Shown here one piece after another: positions 25,794 to 35,300 of a stretch of 64,000 bases of DNA (positions are counted from its first letter, which is position 1; each line of letters starts with the position of its first letter). A program made the translations under genes and the position numbers. Source of the stretch: an uncultured Prevotella sp. (GTDB lineage Bacteria; Bacteroidota; Bacteroidia; Bacteroidales; Bacteroidaceae); assembly GCA_946624005.1 (NCBI GenBank), contig CAMORS010000001.1, positions 22,035 to 86,034 on the forward strand. Reading direction: 5' to 3'. The notes beneath the pieces are model-generated. The model saw only the letters and a list, made by a program, of their open reading frames with translations. It did not search any database and was not told where the DNA came from.

Positions 25794-27080
25794 ATGAAAA
25801 AAGCCCTCACCCTCCTGCTGCTCTTCCTGCTCGCTGCCGCAGACCTCCCGGCCCAGCAGGGCAGCGGTGTGTACGTTGGCGGGCATATCCGCCGCGAGCG
25901 TCCCGCCACCATCGAGAAGCTCCGCAACTCGGGCTTCACCTACGTCATCCTGTTCAACGTCAATGTCGAAACCGACGGCACGCTGACCACCGACGGCGAG
26001 ACCATCTGCCGCGATGGCGAGTATGTCTTCGCCAACGAGCAGCCTCACTACGTCGACGACGTGAAGGCTTTGAAGCAGTGGCCTACGGGCATCGAGCGCA
26101 TCGAGATTTGCATCGGCGGATGGGGCAACGAGTCGTACAGCCGCATTCGCGACCTCATCAACAGCGAGGGGACGGGTCCCAGTTCGATTCTCTATCGCAA
26201 CTTCAAGGCGCTCAAGGAGGCCATACCCGAGATTGATGCCGTCAACAACGACGATGAGCATTGCTACGACGCATCGACGGCTGTCAGGTTTCATGTCATG
26301 ATGAGCACGCTGGGCTACAAGACTACGGTGGCACCCTACATGAACAAGACGTTCTGGCAGAACCTCGTCGAACAGCTCAACCAGAGCCGACCGGGAGCCT
26401 GCGACCGCGTGCTGATACAATGCTACGACGGCGGCGCTTACAACAATCCGTCCGACTGGGCATTGGGCAATCTGCCCGTTCATGCCGGCCGCACCAACTA
26501 TCAAAGCTCGATGGAAGAGTCGATTGCTCAGATGGAGACGTGGCGCAACGACAACAACGTCGTCGGCGGCTTCGTCTGGGTGTACAACGACGAGACGTGG
26601 AACCTCAACAAGTGGGCATCGGCCATCAACCGCATCTTCCCCACGCACACCACCGACGAGCCCGCTGCGACGTTCTACAGCGACAACAACTTCAGCGGCT
26701 ATGCCGTCAGTCTGCCCGAGGGGCAGTATGGCACGGGCGAGCTTGCCGCATGGGGCATCACCGACAAAGACATCGCTTCGTTCCGCCTGCAGCTGGGCTA
26801 CCAGCTGACAGCCTACACCACAGCCGACCTGACCGGCACCTCGAAGTCGTGGACCGACAGCGAAATGGCTCGCATGGGCACCTGGGGCAACCGCCTGTCG
26901 TCGCTCAAGATAGAGAAGGTGGAGACGCCGACAGCCATCGAGACAGTCGGCTCAGAGCAGCCCCGCACAGAGCCGAACGCGGCCTACGATGTGCTGGGAC
27001 GAAGATTTCCCAAGGGCAATCGCATCGGCATCAGCGTCACCAAAGGACGCAAACAGACACAAACGGCGACACTACATTAA
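25794..27080 (+). CDS. GH18-like TIM-barrel protein fused to a beta/gamma-crystallin-like domain
   Basis: 428 residues with signal peptide. IEICIGGWG at 103-111 and IDAVNNDDE at 147-155 match the two GH18 signatures SxGG and DxxDxDxE, with Asn replacing the second Asp and the catalytic Glu155 kept. Chitinases and endo-beta-N-acetylglucosaminidases use this site on GlcNAc linkages. Residues about 290-375 (ATFYSDNNFSGYAVSLPEGQ...LSSLKIEKVE) have the Greek-key wording of beta/gamma crystallins. AYDVLGRRFPKGNRIGISVT followed by a basic end is a weak T9SS-like tail. The last three codons and the stop lie in the first unit of the 27071-27158 tandem array. Confidence 0.62.
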   Translation: MKKALTLLLLFLLAAADLPAQQGSGVYVGGHIRRERPATIEKLRNSGFTYVILFNVNVETDGTLTTDGETICRDGEYVFANEQPHYVDDVKALKQWPTGIERIEICIGGWGNESYSRIRDLINSEGTGPSSILYRNFKALKEAIPEIDAVNNDDEHCYDASTAVRFHVMMSTLGYKTTVAPYMNKTFWQNLVEQLNQSRPGACDRVLIQCYDGGAYNNPSDWALGNLPVHAGRTNYQSSMEESIAQMETWRNDNNVVGGFVWVYNDETWNLNKWASAINRIFPTHTTDEPAATFYSDNNFSGYAVSLPEGQYGTGELAAWGITDKDIASFRLQLGYQLTAYTTADLTGTSKSWTDSEMARMGTWGNRLSSLKIEKVETPTAIETVGSEQPRTEPNAAYDVLGRRFPKGNRIGISVTKGRKQTQTATLH

Positions 27081-27158
27081 TAAGGTAGTGTGACTACATT
27101 AATAAAGTAGTCAGACTACATTAATAAGGTAGTGCGACTACATTAATAATGTAGTATC
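27071..27158. repeat. Tandem array of four 22-bp palindromic units overlapping a stop codon
   Basis: Units start at 27071, 27093, 27115 and 27137, exactly 22 bases apart, each ACTAC-ATTAATAA-(G)GTAGT plus a three-base joint. The last unit is the best palindrome, with a nine-pair stem ACTACATTA/TAATGTAGT. The core is unrelated to the arrays at 9272 and 58721, but the period is identical. The first unit supplies the stop codon of the GH18-like gene. Confidence 0.9.
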
Positions 27159-27222
27159 GCAATATGCCGCAAATTGGAATCTGAAAAGACATCAACAACA
27201 ACTCGACTACACACAAATTGCT

Positions 27223-30200
27223 ATGAGTATACGCAGAACAACCATCACCGCCATCGGCGTCATCATCGGATGGATGACCCTCGGCACCGTTCAGGCAGCA
27301 CCCATCAACCGCCAGCAGGCACTGCAGGCGGCTCGCCAGTTTGTAACACTACGAGGCAAGACCATCACCCCCTCGCAGCCTCGGCATCTGGCACCCAGAC
27401 AGTCAGCCACATCAATGGCCGACAAGGCTGCCTACTATGTCTTCGACATCGACAACCACGGAGGCTTCGTCATCATTGCAGGCGACGACAGCGTGGAGCC
27501 TGTCATCGGCTACGTAGAGTATGGTTCGTTCGACGCCGACAATATGCCTGATGCCATGCGGTGGTTCTTGGAGACATTCGAAGAGAGTGTCAACCGAGGG
27601 TACGAGGGTACGAAGGTAGGAGGGTACGAGAATACCACCAATGCAAATCTCGCACCCTCGCACCCACGCACCCCCGCACCCTCGAATATAAGTCCCCGCA
27701 ACACCCCCGCCCGCCATACCGTTGAGCCCCTGCTGCAGACCCTCTGGAACCAGGGCAACCCCTACAACATTCTCTGTCCGCGCTATCTTAACGGCGACGG
27801 CACAGAGGGCGACCACAGTGCTACGGGCTGTGTGGCGACGGCCATTGCACAGGTGATGGGCTTCTATCGCTATCCCGCCGAGACGCAACGCTACATCCCG
27901 TCGTACGAGTGCGAGTTTGAGACCGACAACGGCAAGGTGAAGAAACGCATCGACGGCATATCGCCCCACTCGGTCATCGACTGGGACAACATCCTCAACG
28001 AATACAACGGACAGTCAACAGCCCGTCAGGACACGGCCATCGCCCAGCTGATGCTCTACGTCGGCGTGGGCTGTAAGATGGGCTACGGACCCTCGTCGGG
28101 TGCCGGTTTCTCCGAGGGTGTCAACGCCTTGATCAACTACTTCGGCTACGACGACGGCACACGCATCGAGCAGCGTGGCAAGTACACGATACAGGGCTGG
28201 TCGGACCTGCTCTACACCGAACTGGCTACGGGCCACCCCATTGCCTTCGCAGGAACCAACTCTGGTGGTGCTCATGCCTTCGTCATCGACGGTTACGACA
28301 TGAGCGGACTGTTCCACCTCAACTGGGGATGGGGCGGACTGGACAACGGCTACTTCCGTATCGACGCACTGGCACCCGATGACAACTCGGGCATCGGTGC
28401 CTCGCTCACTCCCGACGGCTACAATATGGGACAGGAGGCCATCATCGGGCTCCGGCTGCCCGACGACGAGAAGGCCGACCCCGTGCAGCCACAGCTTTCT
28501 GTCAACGACTGGGAGCTGCGCAACGGCAACCGCTTCTTCGCCAACTTCGTCAACTGGTCGGGTGTCGCTTCGAGCTGGGATATGGGCATTGCCTATAAAG
28601 ACACCGAGGGCGAGTGGCAACTGGTGGGCACGAAGCGGACCTCGCAAATCAGCAACAACTACTATGTCGGACAGGAGTTCGTCATCAGCGGACTGCAGCC
28701 CGGCACCTATCATGTCGTGCCCGTCAGCAAGCGCAGCTCGCAGAAGGCCTGGCAGACACAGGTTAATCCCGACATCCGCTATATCCTGGTCGAGGTGGAT
28801 GCCGATGGCAACGTCGCCTCGGCATTGCGCCCCATCGAGGATATCAGCCTCGACGAACTGACCTTCCCCGGCAGCCACAAGGTGAACGAAAGACAGTCGG
28901 TACAGGCCATCTTCAGCAATCATGGCGACGAATACTCGCGCGAGATACACCTGTCTGCCGGACTCGTTCCGAGAGCTGCCGACGGCAACGTCACGGTGGA
29001 ACACATCTGCCGCACACAGGTGACCATCGCCGAAGATGGGCAGACGGTCAGCGCCTTCTATTTCGAGCCCAACCAGGTGGGCACATGGCTCGTACGCCTC
29101 TCTACCGACTACGACGGCCACAACATCGTTGGTGAGGGCACGGTGGAGATTACTGCCGACGGCGTTGCACAAGCCAACAACCTGCGCTATGTAAGCCACA
29201 CCGTGACCAACCGCTCCAACGGAGCCATCTACGGCAATCGCATGCAGGGCCGCGTGACCATCATGAACCAGGGCGACGAGGCATTCGACGGTATGGTGCG
29301 GCTCTGGCTCTTCCGTCTGGCCGACGATGGCTACTTCTATGGTGCCAACAGCACGATGGTGCCCTTGCACATCGAGTCGAAGAAGACTGCACAGGCTGCC
29401 TACGACTTCGACCACCTCGACCTCAACACCACCTATACGATGAGCATTCTGTACCAACAAGGTGGCGACATCCAAGACGGTGGACTCAAGCAGATGGGGC
29501 GCACGCAGGCAGGCATCGTCTACTGGCAACAGAACAGGACGATGAGCGGTGCTGCTCCGACCAATTCGTTCAATGTGCCGAGCGGAGCTGTTGCCGTCGA
29601 CATGAGTTGTGCCGGCAACGGTGTGAAGAATGTACGTCCCAATGCCAATCCCAACACAATCTATATACTTCCAGCCGGCGGACAGAAGCCCACTGGCCTG
29701 GACGACCGGAACGTGGTGGTCGGCGATGAGTGCGAAGCGCTCACGCTTACCGACGATTACGGCTTCTGGTCGCCCGTGACGTTTACTGCACGGCAGGCCG
29801 TCTACACACGAGAGGCGACAGCGGGATGGGAGACCATCGCCCTGCCCTTCTCTGTGGACGACCTGCCGCCCGGTGTGGCACTGAAGGAGTTCACCGAACA
29901 GACGGAAGGACAGACACCGACGTTCGACACCGCTCACGCGCTCGCACGCAATATACCTTATATAATATATAGCAAGGTTGGAGGCAGCCAGCTGTTTGAG
30001 GCTACTGATGTCAGAATCTCCTCGACAAACGAGGCTCCAATGATTGTCGGCACCGACGACTACCACTTCATCGGAGCAACCCTCAGCACAACGTTCAATC
30101 CCGGCGAGATATACGTCTTCGACGGTGAGAGCGCTTGCTTCAGCCTCATCAGCGAACGGACAACCATTAAACCTTTCCGCGCATACATAGTCGGATATAT

Positions 30201-30381
30201 AGAGGAAGGCATGCAGCCCTCCCAGTTTGACGTGGACACCGCCATACCCACGGCATTGCCTATCGTGACGAGCAACACGGCCACACCGCAAGGACTCTAC
30301 GACCTGCAAGGCCGCCGCATCAATGGCCCATACGGCAAGGGTGTCTACCTCTTCAATGGAAGGAAAGTTGTAGTCAAATGA
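27223..30381 (+). CDS. C10 family cysteine protease (interpain/streptopain-like) with T9SS tail
   Basis: 1052 residues. After the signal peptide, the inhibitory prodomain has APINRQQALQAARQF and YYVFDIDNHGGFVIIAGDD. The catalytic domain holds Cys203 in SATGCVATAIAQVM and His351 in GGAHAFVIDGYD, followed by FHLNWGWGG. These are the hallmarks of streptopain and Prevotella interpain A, which degrade host proteins including complement. A long beta-rich region follows, and the end is LYDLQGRRINGPYGKGVYLF plus NGRKVVVK, a clear T9SS-like tail. Residues 125-154, between prodomain and catalytic core, are encoded by an inverted repeat of low-complexity words. Confidence 0.93.
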   Translation: MSIRRTTITAIGVIIGWMTLGTVQAAPINRQQALQAARQFVTLRGKTITPSQPRHLAPRQSATSMADKAAYYVFDIDNHGGFVIIAGDDSVEPVIGYVEYGSFDADNMPDAMRWFLETFEESVNRGYEGTKVGGYENTTNANLAPSHPRTPAPSNISPRNTPARHTVEPLLQTLWNQGNPYNILCPRYLNGDGTEGDHSATGCVATAIAQVMGFYRYPAETQRYIPSYECEFETDNGKVKKRIDGISPHSVIDWDNILNEYNGQSTARQDTAIAQLMLYVGVGCKMGYGPSSGAGFSEGVNALINYFGYDDGTRIEQRGKYTIQGWSDLLYTELATGHPIAFAGTNSGGAHAFVIDGYDMSGLFHLNWGWGGLDNGYFRIDALAPDDNSGIGASLTPDGYNMGQEAIIGLRLPDDEKADPVQPQLSVNDWELRNGNRFFANFVNWSGVASSWDMGIAYKDTEGEWQLVGTKRTSQISNNYYVGQEFVISGLQPGTYHVVPVSKRSSQKAWQTQVNPDIRYILVEVDADGNVASALRPIEDISLDELTFPGSHKVNERQSVQAIFSNHGDEYSREIHLSAGLVPRAADGNVTVEHICRTQVTIAEDGQTVSAFYFEPNQVGTWLVRLSTDYDGHNIVGEGTVEITADGVAQANNLRYVSHTVTNRSNGAIYGNRMQGRVTIMNQGDEAFDGMVRLWLFRLADDGYFYGANSTMVPLHIESKKTAQAAYDFDHLDLNTTYTMSILYQQGGDIQDGGLKQMGRTQAGIVYWQQNRTMSGAAPTNSFNVPSGAVAVDMSCAGNGVKNVRPNANPNTIYILPAGGQKPTGLDDRNVVVGDECEALTLTDDYGFWSPVTFTARQAVYTREATAGWETIALPFSVDDLPPGVALKEFTEQTEGQTPTFDTAHALARNIPYIIYSKVGGSQLFEATDVRISSTNEAPMIVGTDDYHFIGATLSTTFNPGEIYVFDGESACFSLISERTTIKPFRAYIVGYIEEGMQPSQFDVDTAIPTALPIVTSNTATPQGLYDLQGRRINGPYGKGVYLFNGRKVVVK
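27596..27684. repeat. In-frame inverted-repeat element inside the C10 protease gene
   Basis: Arm 27596-27630 is built of GAGGGTACGAGGGTACG words. Arm 27649-27684 is built of CACCCTCGCACCC words. Reverse-complementing the first gives 27 matches in 35 with the second. The element is an 89-base insertion without stops encoding EGTKVGGYENTTNANLAPSH and onward. Similar words occur between genes and in the mannosidase gene. Confidence 0.75.
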
Positions 30382-30399
30382 TCAAAAACCTAATCTATT

Positions 30400-32325
30400 A
30401 TGCGTAGAAATATTTTAGTCGTGATGTTGCTCTGCATTGCTTGTGGCATGCAGGCAAAAGTACAGAAATTGGCTTCGCCCAACGGGAAGCTGAAGATGGA
30501 AGTGAACGTCGGCAACGACCTCAGCCTGCGTGTGATGTCGGGCAGCGAAGTGCTGGTCGACCGTTTGGACCTGGCCCTGCAAGTGGGCAACGAGCGCTTG
30601 GGCCAGAAACCGAAGCTGAAAAACGCTAAGCGCACGACCATCAACACCGTGGTGCGCAACGCCGTGCCGATGAAGAACGCCACGACGCGCAACCATGCCA
30701 ACGAGCTGACGCTGCGCTTCGCCGACGACTACAGTCTGGTGCTGCGTGCCTACGACAACGGTGTGGCCTGGCGGTTCGTCATCGACAAGAAGGGTACGGT
30801 AGACATCGTCAACGAACCCCTCTCGATGAACTTCGACAAAGCCTTCGGACTGCATCTCTCGCCCGTGTCGAGCTTCGTCACCTCGTGCGAGGAATTCTAC
30901 CAGCACATCAACACCGAGAGCTATGCCAAGATGGACAAGATGACCTATCTGCCCGTGCTCTTCGAGAGTCCGCAGGGCGTGAAGATGCTCTTCTCGGAGG
31001 CCGACCTGCAGGACTACCCCTGCATGTTCCTGTGCAGCTCGGGCAAGAACAAGGTGGCTTCCGTTTTCCCAAAAGCCCCCGAGGCATGGGAGCCTGCCGG
31101 CGACCGCGGTGAGACAATCACCCGCGAAGGCAACTATATCGCTCGCACCAACGGACAGCGCGCCCTGCCCTGGCGCTACTTCGTCGTCGGTTCGGATGCC
31201 GACATCGCTGCCAACGAGATGGGACGTTGCCTGGCTGCTCCGTGCGAGATAGACGACACATCGTGGATCAAGCCCGGCAAGGTGAGCTGGGACTGGTGGA
31301 ACTGTTGGTCGGTGTGGGACGTCGACTTCGAGACGGGCATCAACAACGAGACGTACAAATACTTCATCGACTTCGCTTCGGAGTATGGCGTAGAGTATAT
31401 CCTGCTCGACGAGGGCTGGTGTAAGGATGTGCGCAACCCGTTCGAGAATATTGATGTCATCGATGTGCAAGAGCTTGTCGACTACGGACGGAAGAAAGGT
31501 GTCGGTGTGTGGCTCTGGATGACGTGGCTTGCCGTAGAGCAGCATCCAGAGGTGATTGAGCACTACGCCAAGATGGGCGTGAAGGGACTGAAGATAGACT
31601 TCATGGACCACAGCGACCAGTGGATGGTGAACTTCTACGAGCGCACCACACGAGAGTGTGCCAAGCACCACCTGATGGTCGACTTCCACGGTGCCTTCAA
31701 ACCCGCAGGACTGGAGTATCGCTACCCCAACCTGCTCACCTACGAGGGTGTGCGCGGCTTGGAGCAGTGTGGCGGTTGCACGCCCGACAACTCCATCTGG
31801 CTGCCCTTCATGCGCAATGCCGTCGGTGCGATGGACTTCACACCGGGTTCGATGGCTTCGCTGCAGCCCGAGCACTACGTCGTCTCGCGTGGCGCAACGG
31901 CAGGCATGGGAACACGTGCCTACCAGATGGCCCTCTACGTGGTGTTCGAGAGTGGTCTGCAGATGCTTGCCGACAGTCCGACACGCTATATCCAGGCCGA
32001 CGAGTGCACACGCTTCATCGCCTCGGTGCCCGTCACGTGGGACGAAACGCGCATCCTTTCGGCCAAGGCCGGCAACCATATCGTCATGGCACGCCGCTCG
32101 GGCAGCAAATGGTTTGTGGGTGCCATCACGGGCAACGAGCCGCAAGACTTCACCATTCCGCTCGACTTCCTCACGAAGAATGCCCGCATGACGGCCTTCC
32201 GCGACGGTGCCAATGCACACCGTCTGGCCGTTGACTATCGCAAAGAGCAGCGCGATGTCACCCCGCAGCAGACGCTCAGCATCCATCTGGTCAAGAACGG
32301 CGGATGGTGCGCTGTCTTCGAATAA
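30400..32325 (+). CDS. Glycoside hydrolase family 97 (SusB relative)
   Basis: 641 residues with signal peptide (LLCIACGMQA). The N-terminal super-beta-sandwich (SPNGKLKMEVNVGNDLSLRV, later DNGVAWRF) is followed by a TIM barrel with WDWWNCWS, YILLDEGWCKD, GLKIDFMDHSD (Asp400) and LLTYEGVRGLEQ (Glu449). This order is characteristic of GH97, which includes alpha-glucosidases such as SusB and retaining alpha-galactosidases. The Asp in KIDFMD resembles the nucleophile of the retaining subgroup; that is inference. No T9SS tail is evident, so it may act in the periplasm. It starts 18 bases after the protease. Confidence 0.88.
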   Translation: MRRNILVVMLLCIACGMQAKVQKLASPNGKLKMEVNVGNDLSLRVMSGSEVLVDRLDLALQVGNERLGQKPKLKNAKRTTINTVVRNAVPMKNATTRNHANELTLRFADDYSLVLRAYDNGVAWRFVIDKKGTVDIVNEPLSMNFDKAFGLHLSPVSSFVTSCEEFYQHINTESYAKMDKMTYLPVLFESPQGVKMLFSEADLQDYPCMFLCSSGKNKVASVFPKAPEAWEPAGDRGETITREGNYIARTNGQRALPWRYFVVGSDADIAANEMGRCLAAPCEIDDTSWIKPGKVSWDWWNCWSVWDVDFETGINNETYKYFIDFASEYGVEYILLDEGWCKDVRNPFENIDVIDVQELVDYGRKKGVGVWLWMTWLAVEQHPEVIEHYAKMGVKGLKIDFMDHSDQWMVNFYERTTRECAKHHLMVDFHGAFKPAGLEYRYPNLLTYEGVRGLEQCGGCTPDNSIWLPFMRNAVGAMDFTPGSMASLQPEHYVVSRGATAGMGTRAYQMALYVVFESGLQMLADSPTRYIQADECTRFIASVPVTWDETRILSAKAGNHIVMARRSGSKWFVGAITGNEPQDFTIPLDFLTKNARMTAFRDGANAHRLAVDYRKEQRDVTPQQTLSIHLVKNGGWCAVFE

Positions 32326-32390
32326 ACTCAACACGTAAGTATTCTCGTATCTCGTACCCCCGTACCTCGTACCTCGATTAAACAAGAACT

Positions 32391-35300
32391 ATGACTAAGA
32401 AACTGATTATCGCCGCAATGGCAGGCTTAATGGCAATGGCAACAAACGCCCAGGAAAAAACAATGAAGGCCTATATGGTGGCCGACGCACACCTCGACAC
32501 ACAGTGGAACTGGGATGTGCAGACCACCATCAGCCAGTATGTGTGGAACACACTGAACCAGAATCTCTTCTTGCTGAAGAACTATCCCGACTACGTCTTC
32601 AACTTCGAGGGAGGTGTGAAGTATTCGTGGATGAAGGAGTATTATCCCCTGCAATATGAAGAGATGAAGAAGTACATTGCCGAAGGGCGGTGGCACATCG
32701 CGGGCAGCTCGTGGGATGCCAACGAAGCCATCATCTGCTCGCCAGAGTCGTGGATACGCAATGTGCTGCTCGGACAGACGTTCTACCGGCAGGAGTTCGG
32801 CACCGAGGGGACGGACATCTTCCTGCCCGACTGCTTCGGCTTCGGCTACGACCTGCCTACGCTGGCCAAGCATTGCGGACTGATCGGTTTCTCGTCGCAA
32901 AAACTGATATGGCGCACCAACCCCTTCTATGAGGGCAACAAGCGCTACCCCTTCTCGGTGGGTCTGTGGCAGGGCATCGACGGAGAGCGCATCATGATGG
33001 CCCACGGCTTCAACTATGCACAGCGCTATGAAGACGGCACCGACCTGACCAACCACGAACCGCTCATCAAAGCCGTCAAGGAGAGTCCGCTCGGCATCGC
33101 CTACCATTATTATGGTACGGGCGACGTGGGTGGCTCGCCCAATATTCCGTCGGTGAAGGCCGTTGTCAACGGCATCAAAGGCAAAGGGCCGGTGGAGATT
33201 GTCAGTGCAACGAGCGACCAGCTGTACAAAGACTTCCTGCCCTTCGACCAGCATCCCGAGTTGCCCGTCTTCGACGGCGAACTGACCATGGACGTTCATG
33301 GCAACGGATGCTATACCTCGCAGGCAGCGATGAAGCTGTACAACCGGCAGAACGAGCATCTCGGCGATGCTGCAGAGCGATCGGCCGTCGTGGCCGACTG
33401 GCTCGGAACGGCCAAATATCCCATTCAGAAGATGACGGAGAACTGGCGCCGCCTGATCTGGCATCATTTCCACGACGATGTCACCGGAACGAGCATCCCG
33501 CGGGCTTACGAGTTCTCGTGGAACGACGAGCTACTCGGACTGAAGACCTTCTCGGACGTCGTCCGCCACAGTGTTTCGGGCATCGTCAGCCTGATGGACA
33601 CACGCGTCAGCGGACAGCCTGTCGTGGTGTACAACAACGAGGCCTTCCCCGTGAAGGGCTTGACGGAGGTGAACCTCTCTGACAACGCCAACTACCAAGT
33701 GACCGATGCTGAAGGAAAACGCGTCTTGTCGCAGGTTGTGGAGCGCAACGGCCAACGCATCCTGCTCTTCGATGCCGAAGTCCCGTCAACAGGCCTTTCT
33801 GTCTATTCTGTCAAGGCCGGCGGGAAAGCAACCCTCTCATCATCCAACACCGTACGGGCGGATTTGCAATCCGATCGCTCACCCAACACTATCGAGAACA
33901 GCGACTACCGCCTGACGGTCGATGAATATGGCGACGTGGTGAGCCTCTTCGACAAAATAGCCAACAAGGAACTGGTTGCTCAAGGCAAATGCATCCAGCT
34001 GGCCGTCTTCGACGAGTGCAGCTCGCCGTCGTGGCCTGCCTGGGAGATTCTCAAGGCGACCATCGACCGTGAGCCCGTCAGTGTTCACGATGCCGTAAAG
34101 GTGTCGGTGGAGAAAGGACCGCTGCGCCAGACACTCGTCGTCAGCAAGCGCTATGGCGACAGCGACATCCTGCAGCGCATCCATCTCTACAACGGTTCGA
34201 TGTCGCGCCGCATCGACTTCGAGAACGAGGTCGACTGGCGGTCGGAGAATGCCCTGCTCAAGGCTGTGTTCCCGCTGAGCGTCAGCAATGAAGAGGCCAC
34301 CTACGACATCGGTCTGGGCAGTGTGCGCCGTGGCAACAACCGCGACAATGCCTTCGAGGTGTATGCCCACGAATGGACCGACCTGACCGACCGCACGGGG
34401 CAGTATGGCGTAACCATCCTGAACGATTCGCGCTATGGATGGGACAAGCCCTCCGACAACACGCTGCGCCTGTCGCTGCTCTATTCGCCCAAGCCAGGAC
34501 GCCACTACACCTATCAGGCTCGGCAGGATATGGGACACCATGTCTTCACCTACAGCATCATCGGCCATCAGGGCGCTCTCAACCAAGTGGAGGCCGTCCG
34601 CCAGTCGACACAGCTGAACAGTCCGTTGCGGTCGTTCTTCTCTAACAAGCACCAAGGGGCGTTGGGCAAGTCGTTCTCGTTCGTCCAGTCGGACAACGAC
34701 AACGTCCTCGTCCGCACCATCAAGCAGGCAGAGGTGAGCAACGAGTATGTTGTCCGTGTCTATGAGATTGGCGGAAAAGCAGCGCAGACAGCCCACCTGA
34801 CCTTCCCTGCCGAGGTGGTGAAGGCTGCCGAGGCCGACGGTACGGAGCGTACCATCGGACAAGCTGTCTTCGCTGGCAATCAGCTCACCATCGACATCAA
34901 GCCCAACAGCGTCAGGACCTTCAAGCTAAAGCTTGCAGCACCGCATCCTCGCACCCTCACACCCTCGCACCACCGCACCACCGCTCACCTCGACCTCCCC
35001 TACAACCGCCGATGCTTCTCGTTTAACGAGTTCCGCGGGGCGGCTGATTTCGAGGGCGGTTACAGCTATGCTGCCGAGCTATTGCCCAAGAAGGGCATCA
35101 CCGTCGACGACATCCCGTTCCGCTTTGGTCCGATGGACGGCATGAACGGTCTGTCGTGCAATGGCGACACGCTCGACCTCTCAAAGGCGATTCTCAACAC
35201 CCAACACCCGTCACCCATCACCCATCTCTACCTGCTGATGGCTTCCGACCAGGACGACCGCATGGCAACATTCACAGTCGGCAAGAGTGTGCAGACGGCT

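Noticed and set aside
28015..30309. Long open frame on the minus strand (764 codons)
   Set aside because: It is opposite the C10 protease gene; the reading has no recognisable domain and follows the mirror of a GC-rich gene.
30415..32385. Long open frame on the minus strand (656 codons)
   Set aside because: It is opposite the GH97 gene, and the GH97 motifs on the plus strand are unmistakable.
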